Assembly: GCA_015490295.1 (NCBI GenBank)
Contig: WFYC01000066.1
Coordinates: 62,001 to 126,000 of the forward strand
Source: Hydrogenimonas sp.
GTDB lineage: Bacteria > Campylobacterota > Campylobacteria > Campylobacterales > Hydrogenimonadaceae
DNA: 64,000 nucleotides
Reading direction: 5' to 3'
Shown: positions 47,401 through 54,171 of the stretch, one piece after another
How positions within the stretch are numbered: the stretch's first letter is position 1
Layout of the letters: every line of letters begins with the position of its first letter
Program-made: the position numbers and the translations under genes
Notes under the pieces: generated by a model
Database searches by the model: none
What the model was told of the DNA's origin: nothing
What the model saw: the letters and a program-made list of their open reading frames with translations, nothing else

Positions 47401-47589
47401 CTTGTCGAGCAGGTCCGCACTCGCCCCCGAGTAGTGGCCAGTCACGACTATTCTGTCGAGGTTTGCGGGTGGAAATATCTCTTTGGGAATATTTATATAG
47501 GCAAAAATGGAGAGGATGAGCATAAAAACTAGAAATATATGGTTGAGTATAGGCTTCTCTATGGCAAATCTTACAAACTTCTCTATCAT
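44476..47589 (-). CDS. RND-family efflux transporter permease (AcrB-like)
   Basis: Inner-membrane proton-driven exporter of 1037 residues. It has a TM1 start (IEKPILNHIFLVFMLILSIFAYINIPKEIFP), two large periplasmic loops and two groups of helices. The TM4 proton site reads GMLVDEAIVVAENI: the first Asp of the usual DD pair is kept, the second is Glu. In TM10 the lysine of AcrB is replaced (GVVVNDGLIMIDF). This is a sequence subfamily seen in many uncharacterised RND pumps. No membrane-fusion protein or TolC gene is adjacent, so its partners must lie elsewhere. Substrate is unknown. Confidence 0.93.
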   Translation of the reverse strand: MIEKFVRFAIEKPILNHIFLVFMLILSIFAYINIPKEIFPPANLDRIVVTGHYSGASADLLDKMAVHSIEDGLKNLSEIDTIESVIKNGSFSIGADIKPGNDADLALSDVKDIIANIRRDLPSDMDEPIAKVAKRSFPLVIIAVAGDVPKKRLLQVAQEIKGDLAYFKDLSDIAVYGDADDELDILLNSEKIAAYGLTKRSVVSALSNIASIFPIGFIKERGNHLFVSTINGEKDAKALGETLLRIDGKTIRLKDIAEVKFTLSDPSEISHFNGIKNVSISVSKSEDGNAIALSKQIRELLSGYSKRYQDLTFNVYTDTSIWIKNRLNTVVSNIIFGLSLVFLSMLLFVNARIALVVAVGIPVSFMIGLVASEILGYSLNMLTLLGTLIALGMLVDEAIVVAENIYRYIEEGMEPKEAAIKGSVEMFPAVLTATMTTVFAFLPLLMLSGKLGEFIKVLPVMISILLVSSLFEAFYFLPLHAKDILKPTKEASFTRRFWEKNYKIYAAILRPMVRHRYLSVFLMLLFIGSMTYILAKQSRFQLFPDFDTTQIYVNGEVDINNDLFENEKIVTQLERELLKRLPEEDVSSITAVIGLKVDSNNKGEHADNLFHIFVNLHEPVPKNFFDRYINPYLSPEYNDSDMMRKRSAQEVAEQIQKIVEPFRLKKDSYGPLFKELNVIVPQAGIVKSDIEISFGGDAQKVYSALKKVEDELSKIDGVHNISDDAKEGEDELKLRLNSYGQLLGFTEGALTAALQPFFLKGEYAKMFNDEGLVRIRMEDMNKERYETLKRFELQVPGRMEWVKLYEIADFERKKSFAKIFKVDGERVSTVYASLNKRLVTSAEVMERLAPLFKNLEKEGISIDIKGEEKENRTVKREIIQSAVIAIFLIFVALVWMFDSIALPLITLSTIPLSILGVLIGHYIMGINLTMPSLIGIVGLSGVVVNDGLIMIDFIKKCKDLDSLLERAKLRLRPILLTSITTVLGLSSLMFFASGQALILQPMAVTLGFGLIWATVLNLYFVPLLFSILYKIEIKHPK

Positions 47590-47598
47590 CCGGTATGC

Positions 47599-47916
47599 CT
47601 AGAAGATGGTGTCGAGGATCTGGTTTTTTACCTTCAGACCCTCGACCTTGCGGCTAAGGAGTTTATGCTCTTCCAGAAGAGCTCCGTACTGGGTCTCGAG
47701 ACGGTCGATGGCACGGCTTTCGTAATAGATCGAATTTCGCAGATATATCTTCGGCATTAAAAGAAGGAGAGTTATGAAAATCGTGATGATGACGATAAAT
47801 AGAAACTGCCAATCTGCCGTGCCATCGTAAACGGTCTCACTGATACTATCGGCCAATTCAATTTTTTCTTTAATGTTCTCCTGCATAAAATTTTCAACGC
47901 CCTTCTTTTCACCCAT
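47599..47916 (-). CDS. FtsL-like bitopic cell-division protein (candidate)
   Basis: A 105-residue protein with a short cytoplasmic N-terminus, one membrane helix (about 38-58, FLFIVIITIFITLLLLMP) and a periplasmic helical segment with leucine/heptad spacing (RAIDRLETQYGALLEEHKLLSRKVEGLKVKNQIL). This is the size and topology of FtsL, and it begins one base after the rsmH stop, which is where ftsL lies in most division clusters. The sequence itself is too diverged to prove this. Helicobacter has an unnamed gene at the same place, as I recall. Confidence 0.7.
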   Translation of the reverse strand: MGEKKGVENFMQENIKEKIELADSISETVYDGTADWQFLFIVIITIFITLLLLMPKIYLRNSIYYESRAIDRLETQYGALLEEHKLLSRKVEGLKVKNQILDTIF

Positions 47917-47917
47917 T

Positions 47918-48856
47918 TTAACTCTCTTGCTCTTTGAAATGGAAACATCTCAATTTCGCGCTTCTGCTTCGCGGGTTACGCTCGAGCTCCTCATCCGTCG
48001 CCGTCATAGGTTTCCTGCTCAGCATCTCGCCCAGTTCATGACTGCCCCCGCATTCGCACCTGTAGACTCCCGGAGGGCAGATGCACTTTCGGCTCCACTT
48101 CCTGAAACGCTGTTTTACGAGCCGGTCTTCCAGGGAGTGAAAAGTTATAAGCCCCACCACCGCACCGGCCGGCTGATCGGTCTCCAAAACATCGAGAAGC
48201 CTCGTTACCTCGCCGAGTTCGTCGTTGACCTCGATCCTAATAGCCTGAAAGAGTGCCGTCGCAGGATTGGTTTTGCCCTTTTTGCGCAAAACTTTTGCGA
48301 GTATATCGGCAAGTTCCACACCGCTTTCAACAGGCTTTCTGCTTCTTGCTTCCACAATCGCCCTGGCCGCTTTTTTATAGGCTCTCTCTTCGGCATAATC
48401 TCTGAATATCCTCTCGAGCTCTTCGAGCGGATAACTGTTTACGACATCATAGGCGCTCAGCTCTGTATCGGGGCCCATCCTCATGTCGAGTCTTTCGGAA
48501 AGAAAGCTGAACCCTCTCTCCTTTTTGTCAAGCTGCAGAGAAGAGACACCGAAATCGGCCAGGACTCCGCATACTCTCGACTCTTTAAGAATCTGAGGTA
48601 AAATATCGGAAAAGCGCCCTCTTCTGGCTTCGAACCTCTCACCGAACTCTTCAAGCAGCCTGCTGGAGTACTCTATCGCCTCCGGATCACGGTCTATACC
48701 TATCAGTTTTATCTGCCCGAAGCGCTTGAGAATCTCTCTGCTGTGCCCTCCGTAGCCGAGCGTGCAGTCGACAAACACTCCATTTTGGGGCATCTTTTCG
48801 AAGCAGTCGAGCACTTCATTCAAAAGTACGGGAATATGAGGTCTTTCGTTTTGCAT
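47918..48856 (-). CDS. rsmH: 16S rRNA (cytosine(1402)-N4)-methyltransferase
   Basis: SAM-dependent enzyme (formerly MraW) that methylates C1402 in the ribosomal P site. HIPVLLNEVLDCF, VDCTLGYGGHSREIL, LIGIDRDPEAI, the LADFGVSSLQLD loop and ITFHSLEDRLVKQ are all present. The ORF track extends upstream to 49021, but those extra 55 residues are encoded largely by the intergenic repeat; the ATG at 48856 (MQNERPHIPV) gives 312 residues, normal for the family. A second in-frame ATG at 48880 is an alternative. It precedes the FtsL-like gene. Confidence 0.96.
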   Translation of the reverse strand: MQNERPHIPVLLNEVLDCFEKMPQNGVFVDCTLGYGGHSREILKRFGQIKLIGIDRDPEAIEYSSRLLEEFGERFEARRGRFSDILPQILKESRVCGVLADFGVSSLQLDKKERGFSFLSERLDMRMGPDTELSAYDVVNSYPLEELERIFRDYAEERAYKKAARAIVEARSRKPVESGVELADILAKVLRKKGKTNPATALFQAIRIEVNDELGEVTRLLDVLETDQPAGAVVGLITFHSLEDRLVKQRFRKWSRKCICPPGVYRCECGGSHELGEMLSRKPMTATDEELERNPRSRSAKLRCFHFKEQES

Positions 48857-48892
48857 ATCGGCCCAAGTTTTTATCTGCATTATATCACTGAT

Positions 48893-49012
48893 GCTACGCA
48901 AATTCCAGGCAAAGCCCGCAATTTGGCAGGGCCTGGCCGGCCCTACAACCCCCTGAAGCTTCGAAATCTCAGATTTCGAGATGATTTTACGCTTTTTGCG
49001 TAAAACATTCAT
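48893..49012. repeat. Multi-hairpin intergenic repeat, copy A
   Basis: First of two direct copies with an exact 120-base period. It holds four potential hairpins in a row: CCAGGC/GCCCG-type with AAA loop, AGGGCC/GGCCCT, TCGAAATCT/AGATTTCGA, and TTTTACGC/GCGTAAAA with a TTTTT loop. TACGCAAA at the left end and TTTGCGTA at the right end form a terminal inverted repeat. It lies upstream of rsmH. Confidence 0.9.
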
Positions 49013-49128
49013 GTTACGCAAATTCCAGGCAAAGCCTGTAATTTGGCAGGGCCTGTGCGGCCCTACAACCCCCTGAAGCTTCGAAATCTCAGATTTCGAG
49101 ATGATTTTACGCTTTTTGCGTAAAATCA
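49013..49128. repeat. Multi-hairpin intergenic repeat, copy B
   Basis: Second tandem copy, nearly identical to copy A. The first stem is stronger here (arms AAATTCCAGGC and GCCTGTAATTT, loop AAA, one mismatch), and the last stem has ten pairs (GATTTTACGC/GCGTAAAATC). The terminal inverted repeat is TTACGCAAA ... TTTGCGTAA. It starts right after the stop codon of the DUF72 gene. Confidence 0.9.
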
Positions 49129-49129
49129 G

Positions 49130-49852
49130 TCATATCATCTCGATAAGCTTTCTGGCATTTTTTACGGCGTAGCCTCCGAAGTCGTTGTTGAAGTATACGA
49201 ACATCGACTTCAGGCTATCCATAGCCGAACCGATCCTCTCGGCCCACTCGGCCAGCTCCTCTTCGCTGTAGCTTCCTCCGTATCTGCCGGTAGGGCCATG
49301 CAGACGGATATAGCCGAAGTCGGCCGTAAGCTCCATCTGCATTTCGCGCCTGCCGAAATCGTTTATGCAGAGTGCCACGTTGTAGGATTTCAGAAGGTTG
49401 TATATGTCGTCGCAGAGCCAGCTGTCGTGCCTGAACTCCATCGCAAATCTGTAGCCCGGAGGTAGAATTTTCAAAAAATCCTCCAACAATCCGCGATCCA
49501 TATGCAGCGACGGAGGAAGCTGAAACAAAACAGCGCCCAGCTTCGGTTTGAGCGGTTTTATCAGGTGCAGGTAGCGGTAGAGCTCTCCTTCGCAATCGCG
49601 CAGTTTGCGGTAGTGGGTAATGGCACGGTACGCTTTGAGCGAAAAGAGGAAATCTTCAGGCGACTTGTCGAACCAGTGTTCTGTCGTCTTCAGTCTCGGA
49701 AGATGGTAGAAGGTGCTATTCAGCTCGACCGTCGCGAACTCTCTGCAGTAAAATTCGAAAAAACGGCTTTTTGGAAGATCCTGCGGGTACAAAACAGCGC
49801 GCCAGTGCTCATAGTAAAAGCCTGAAGTCCCTACCCATACACCCTCTCTCAT
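49130..49852 (-). CDS. DUF72 family protein
   Basis: TIM-barrel-like conserved protein of 240 residues, recognised by VGTSGFYYEHWRAVLYP, FATVELNSTFYHLP, LGAVLFQLPPSL, AMEFRHDSWL and FVYFNNDFGGYAVKNA. No reaction is established for this widespread family. The ATG overlaps the bioA stop by four bases, so it is co-translated with bioA. The stop codon abuts the tandem hairpin repeats, whose nearest stem may act as an mRNA end. Confidence 0.92.
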   Translation of the reverse strand: MREGVWVGTSGFYYEHWRAVLYPQDLPKSRFFEFYCREFATVELNSTFYHLPRLKTTEHWFDKSPEDFLFSLKAYRAITHYRKLRDCEGELYRYLHLIKPLKPKLGAVLFQLPPSLHMDRGLLEDFLKILPPGYRFAMEFRHDSWLCDDIYNLLKSYNVALCINDFGRREMQMELTADFGYIRLHGPTGRYGGSYSEEELAEWAERIGSAMDSLKSMFVYFNNDFGGYAVKNARKLIEMI

Positions 49853-51144
49853 AACGATTTCACCGCTTCGTATGCCGTCTCTATCATCATCCTTATCTCC
49901 CCGTCGCTTATCACGTAGGGAGGCATGAAGTATATAACGCTTCCAAGCGGTCGGACAAATACTCCGCGCTTTAGACAGAAGTCGAAAACCTTCAGGTTTA
50001 CCCGCTCGGAAGGAGCGTATCCTTGAAGTTCCACTGCCGCTATCATTCCGGTCCGGCGAACCTCCTTGACATTCCCCAGGCTCTCGAACGGCTTTAAAAG
50101 TTCACCCATCAGTTCCGCCTTTTCGACATTCTTCTCTATGACACTCTCTCTTTCGAAAATATCCAGCACCGCCAGAGCACAGCTGCACCCGAGCGGATTG
50201 CCGGTATAGCTGTGCGAATGCAGAAATGCTCTATACTCTAGGTAGTCGCAGTAAAAGGCGTTGTAGATCTCGTCGTGGGTCAATACGGCGGCCATCGGCA
50301 TGAAGCCGCCCGTAAGACCTTTGGAGAGGCAGATGAAATCGGGCACTATGCCGGCCTGCTCACAGGCGAACATCGTTCCGGTCCGTCCGAAACCTACGGC
50401 GATCTCGTCGGCGATCAGATGGATGTTATATCTGCTGCATATCTCCTTTGCCTTTGTTAGATAGATCGGGTGGTACATATGCATGTTTCCGGCACACTGT
50501 ACCAGCGGCTCGACAATAAAAGCAGAAACCCTTTTTGCATGAGCTCTCAAGATATCCTCCAGGGCATCCGCCGCTTCGAGCGCCGACCTTTCGCTTCTGT
50601 CTGCTGGAACGGGTGTCTGTACGGACCTGATAAGAATCGGTTCGTAAGTCTTCTTGTAGAGTTCGACATCACCGACCGAAAGAGCGCCTATAGTTTCGCC
50701 GTGGTAGCTGTTGGTGAGAGAAAGAAAGAGCGGCCGCTCCTCGCCGTTGTTAAGGTGTGCATGATAACTCATTTTAAGCGCGACTTCCACAGCACTCGAA
50801 CCGTTGTCGGCAAAAAAGAGTCTGCTTAGATTACCCGGTACGATTTCACACAACCTTTCGGCAAGCCGCACCGCCGGTTCGTGTGTAAAGCCGGCAAGCA
50901 GAACATGTTCGAGAGTTCCCGCCTGTTCGGTCAGCTTTTTCGCTATATAGTCGTTGGAGTGTCCGAAAAGATTAACCCACCAGCTGCTTATGGCGTCTAT
51001 ATACCTGTTCCCGTCGAAATCTTCCAGCCATACACCTTTTGCGGATCTTATCGGAACGAGAGGAAGAGACTCGTGGTCTTTCATCTGTGTACATGGGTGC
51101 CATATGTGGGCGAGGTCGCGCCTCATCATCTCCGAATTGTCCAT
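49849..51144 (-). CDS. bioA: Adenosylmethionine-8-amino-7-oxononanoate aminotransferase
   Basis: PLP enzyme that makes 7,8-diaminopelargonate in biotin synthesis using S-adenosylmethionine as amino donor. [13 protein letters not shown] at the N-terminus and [13 protein letters not shown] are specific for BioA. The PLP-binding lysine is in [12 protein letters not shown] and the pyridine-binding Asp in [14 protein letters not shown]. The ORF track starts at 51165; AAAGGA six bases before the ATG at 51144 supports that start. No other bio gene is adjacent. It is divergent from ppiD-ftsA-ftsZ. Confidence 0.95.
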   Translation of the reverse strand: MDNSEMMRRDLAHIWHPCTQMKDHESLPLVPIRSAKGVWLEDFDGNRYIDAISSWWVNLFGHSNDYIAKKLTEQAGTLEHVLLAGFTHEPAVRLAERLCEIVPGNLSRLFFADNGSSAVEVALKMSYHAHLNNGEERPLFLSLTNSYHGETIGALSVGDVELYKKTYEPILIRSVQTPVPADRSERSALEAADALEDILRAHAKRVSAFIVEPLVQCAGNMHMYHPIYLTKAKEICSRYNIHLIADEIAVGFGRTGTMFACEQAGIVPDFICLSKGLTGGFMPMAAVLTHDEIYNAFYCDYLEYRAFLHSHSYTGNPLGCSCALAVLDIFERESVIEKNVEKAELMGELLKPFESLGNVKEVRRTGMIAAVELQGYAPSERVNLKVFDFCLKRGVFVRPLGSVIYFMPPYVISDGEIRMMIETAYEAVKSL

Positions 51145-51177
51145 TTTTTTCCTTTCGGGCTGCACTTAAGTGTCAAC

Positions 51178-51200
51178 GTTTGTCAAAGTTTCTGACAAAC
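51178..51200. promoter_or_regulatory. Palindrome overlapping the ppiD-ftsA-ftsZ -35 region
   Basis: Perfect arms GTTTGTCA and TGACAAAC separated by seven bases, covering the -35 of the rightward promoter and lying 34 bases upstream of bioA. It has the form of a dimeric repressor operator. The regulator is not identified. Confidence 0.5.
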
Positions 51201-51219
51201 TGTAAAAATATCGTATAAT
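51192..51219 (+). promoter_or_regulatory. Promoter of ppiD-ftsA-ftsZ
   Basis: CTGACA, a 16-base spacer, then TATAAT. This leaves a ~100-base leader before ppiD that contains a long palindrome. Read on the other strand, TATTATA overlaps it and may serve bioA. Confidence 0.6.
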
Positions 51220-51247
51220 ACCGATATTTCCGACGTTAACAGAGCGA

Positions 51248-51277
51248 ATTTAAACCGGAATTAATTTCGGTTTAAAT
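51248..51277. promoter_or_regulatory. Long palindrome in the bioA/ppiD intergenic region
   Basis: Perfect ten-base arms ATTTAAACCG and CGGTTTAAAT with a ten-base centre that can pair further. In the ppiD transcript it would be a strong leader hairpin. As DNA, the half sites TAAACC/GGTTTA resemble BirA operator halves, but the spacing is shorter than in known biotin operators. Confidence 0.5.
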
Positions 51278-51326
51278 AAAATTGTTAAAGCAATTATAAC
51301 TCACCGAAGCTACCAAAGGCCTTTGA

Positions 51327-52799
51327 ATGATAACCTGGATGCAAAAACACAGAAAATACCTGGTTGTAACCATATGGATCAGCACCATTGCATTTGTCGG
51401 TGCCGGATTCGTCGGTTGGGGAACCTACCAATACGGCAGCAAGAGCAACAGCATCGCAAAAGTCGGCGACATACCCGTTACGATGACCGAGTTCCAAAAC
51501 GCCTACAGCAACATATACGAACAGTATAACCGAACGCTTGGAGGCAGACTGGATGAAGCCACAGCAAAACAGCTCGGCCTGAAACAGCAGGCGCTGCAAT
51601 CGCTCATCTACCAGACACTAATCAAAAATTTCGCCGCGGAACATGGAATAGTCGTGGACGACAGCGAAGTTCAGCAGGCGATCGTTTCGATCCCGGCGTT
51701 TCAAAAGGACGGATCGTTCGACAAAGAGTTATATTTATCGACTCTGCGGAACATGCGCATGAAGCCGAAAACGTTCGAGGCCGCTCTTAAAGATGAACTG
51801 CTGGTCAAAAAAACACTGGGACTGTTCGATATGGATGCGACGCCGCTTGAGACGGAAGCTTTCGGATCGGCTATTTTTATCTCCGACAAGATCAGGTACA
51901 GAGTCTTCGACGCTGAAGATATTGAGGTTAAAACGGATAGAGAGGCCCTGAAAAAGTATTGGGAGCAAAACAGGGCGAAATATATGACACCGACACGATA
52001 CAAACTCTCACTGCTCTGGATTGAGCCCTCCTCCCAGAAGCCCGACGAAACAGCCATAGAGGAGTACTACAGGGCCAACAGAACAGACTTTACCGACAGT
52101 GAAGGCAAGATTCTCCCTCTTGAAGAAGCGAAAGATAGAGTCATCGACGCCCTACGCCTGAAAGCTGCAAAAAAATCGGCCCAACTCGCCTATATCGATC
52201 TTAAAAAAGGGAAAAAAGCGCCGGAAGAGAGTCTGACGCTCGATGCAAACGACCCCAGGTTTTCCGAACAGACCTGGAAAGATATCGAAGCGGCAACGGC
52301 ACACACCACACTCAAACCGAAAATCGAAGATGACAAATATGTCGTAATCAGAGTAGAAGATGTGATCTTGCCCAGAGAGGAGAGTTTCGAAGAGGCATAT
52401 CCGGATGTCAAAGAGGACTACATTGCGAAAACGAGAAAAGAGAGACTCAAGGAGCTTGCCGAATCAGCTAGTAAAAATCTGCAAGACGGCACCGTATCGG
52501 ACTTTTTGACACGCGATAGCGTTGACAAACTGAAACCCCTCTCAAATGACGAAGCCGCCGCCTTTTTGCAGAAACTATTCAGCTCAAAAAGTGCTAAAGG
52601 GGCGATACTTCTTGACAACAAAGCTGTCAGTTACGAGGTTCTGGAACAGAAGTTGCTTAATAAAGATAAACTCGAGCAGAATCTTGCGTTTATAAAAGAG
52701 AATACTCGCAAGATGAAAGAGAATCTGCTCCAAAGCAGCCTTATCAAAAGGCTTCAGCAGCAGTATCCTGTTGAAATATATCTAAAGGAAAGCGAGTGA
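51327..52799 (+). CDS. ppiD: PpiD/SurA-N-type periplasmic chaperone
   Basis: Membrane-anchored folding factor. One N-terminal helix (about residues 11-33, LVVTIWISTIAFVGAGFVGWG) is followed by the SurA_N-type chaperone region (VGDIPVTMTEFQNAYSN ... LIYQTLIKNFAAEHGIVVDDSEVQQAI). At 490 residues it is shorter than E. coli PpiD (623), and I see no parvulin signature such as GGDLGW, so prolyl isomerase activity is doubtful. Its stop overlaps the ftsA start. The order ppiD-ftsA-ftsZ is conserved in Campylobacter and Helicobacter. Confidence 0.88.
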   Translation: MITWMQKHRKYLVVTIWISTIAFVGAGFVGWGTYQYGSKSNSIAKVGDIPVTMTEFQNAYSNIYEQYNRTLGGRLDEATAKQLGLKQQALQSLIYQTLIKNFAAEHGIVVDDSEVQQAIVSIPAFQKDGSFDKELYLSTLRNMRMKPKTFEAALKDELLVKKTLGLFDMDATPLETEAFGSAIFISDKIRYRVFDAEDIEVKTDREALKKYWEQNRAKYMTPTRYKLSLLWIEPSSQKPDETAIEEYYRANRTDFTDSEGKILPLEEAKDRVIDALRLKAAKKSAQLAYIDLKKGKKAPEESLTLDANDPRFSEQTWKDIEAATAHTTLKPKIEDDKYVVIRVEDVILPREESFEEAYPDVKEDYIAKTRKERLKELAESASKNLQDGTVSDFLTRDSVDKLKPLSNDEAAAFLQKLFSSKSAKGAILLDNKAVSYEVLEQKLLNKDKLEQNLAFIKENTRKMKENLLQSSLIKRLQQQYPVEIYLKESE

Positions 52800-54160
52800 G
52801 CAAACCTCTTCTGGCGATTGACATCGGATCCAGCAAAGTTAGTGTTGTCATAGCCGAACAGAGAGAGAGCGGTGTAAATATTGTAGGTTCAGGTGTCGCA
52901 AAGTCACAAGGGGTGCGTAAAGGTACGATAACGAATATCGAGTTGACATCCCGTTCGATAAGACAGGCTATAAGCGATGCGAAACGACTTGCCGGCACCA
53001 TAGCCCCCAAAGCCGTCATATCGATCTCCGGCGCCTATACAAGATCGATAAACAGCTCCGGAATCGTAAACATACCCCAGCAGGAGATCGGCATTAAAGA
53101 GATAAACCGTGTCATGCAGACAGCTCTTTACAATGCCAACATACCGAACGAATATGAGGTACTGCATGTACTGCCGTACAACTTCAAAGTCGACGAGCAG
53201 GAGTTTATAGAAGATCCGTTCGGCATGAATGCCAGCCGCCTCGAAGTCGACACACACATCATCACTACACAAAAATCGAATCTGAGCAATTTGAAAAAAG
53301 CGGTCAAATCTGCCGGCATAGAGATAGACAGTGTTGTTCTTGCCGGTTATGCTTCAGCTATTTCAGTACTCGGAGACGATGAGAAGGAGCTTGGAGTCTG
53401 CGTAATCGACATGGGCGGCTCTACGTGTGAAATGGTTGTCCACTCCGGCAACTCGATACGCTTCAATACATTTTTGGCAGTCGGCTCCAACCACATCACA
53501 AACGACCTCTCGATGGCCCTGCACACTCCACTGCACGTAGCCGAAAAGATAAAACTCGAGTACGGCTCTTTGAAAGCTCCCTCCAACGAGCTCATAGAGA
53601 TTCCGGTAATCGGAGACGAAAACGAGAATCACGAAGTCTCTTTGGAGATTGTCTACAACGTTATTCAGGCAAGGGTTCAAGAGACCCTTATGATCCTGGC
53701 CAAAGAGCTCGAAAAGAGCAACCTCAAGGAGCAGATAGGGGCCGGAATCGTCCTGACCGGGGGAATGACCAAGCTCGAAGGGATCAGGGAGCTGGCTATG
53801 GCGATTTTCGACAACATGCCGGTCCGCATAGCGAAGCCGCTGCAACTCGAGGGTGATTTCAAACCGCTGCACGATCCTGCATTCTCGACGGTAGTCGGAC
53901 TTTTGGAGTATGCGGCCGGTGGATATACCCAGTATGAGATCGATTCCAACAGAAAGATGCTGCATAAAAAGGGGGTTGCAACATCCAGCGAGGGAGATAC
54001 GAATGAGGTATCGCTGACCTCCGGAGATGAACCCGAGCCCGGAAATCTGAAAAACGATGAGATAAAGCAGACGCTGGCAAGGGTGGCACAAGAGGATGAG
54101 AAAGAGAGCATAGGCCAAAAAATCAAAAAGCTTTGGCACTGGATGACACAGATTTTTTAA
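52796..54160 (+). CDS. ftsA: Cell division protein FtsA
   Basis: Actin-like ATPase that tethers FtsZ filaments to the inner membrane. The phosphate-1 segment LLAIDIGSSKVSVVIAE, the SHS2/1C domain (about 85-165), phosphate-2 VCVIDMGGSTCEMVV and the adenosine motif GIVLTGGMTKLEGI are present. The C-terminal helix IGQKIKKLWHWMTQIF is amphipathic and is the membrane-targeting sequence. The GTG start overlaps the ppiD stop (GTGA). It is followed 11 bases later by ftsZ. Confidence 0.97.
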   Translation: MSKPLLAIDIGSSKVSVVIAEQRESGVNIVGSGVAKSQGVRKGTITNIELTSRSIRQAISDAKRLAGTIAPKAVISISGAYTRSINSSGIVNIPQQEIGIKEINRVMQTALYNANIPNEYEVLHVLPYNFKVDEQEFIEDPFGMNASRLEVDTHIITTQKSNLSNLKKAVKSAGIEIDSVVLAGYASAISVLGDDEKELGVCVIDMGGSTCEMVVHSGNSIRFNTFLAVGSNHITNDLSMALHTPLHVAEKIKLEYGSLKAPSNELIEIPVIGDENENHEVSLEIVYNVIQARVQETLMILAKELEKSNLKEQIGAGIVLTGGMTKLEGIRELAMAIFDNMPVRIAKPLQLEGDFKPLHDPAFSTVVGLLEYAAGGYTQYEIDSNRKMLHKKGVATSSEGDTNEVSLTSGDEPEPGNLKNDEIKQTLARVAQEDEKESIGQKIKKLWHWMTQIF

Positions 54161-54171
54161 AGGAGTGAAGA

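Noticed and set aside
48857-49021. N-terminal extension of RsmH in the ORF track (367 residues)
   Set aside because: The extra codons come from the intergenic repeat and have no counterpart in the family; the ATG at 48856 gives the normal protein.
48893-49128. CRISPR array
   Set aside because: The two repeats are contiguous with no unique spacers, are hairpin-rich, and no cas gene is present.
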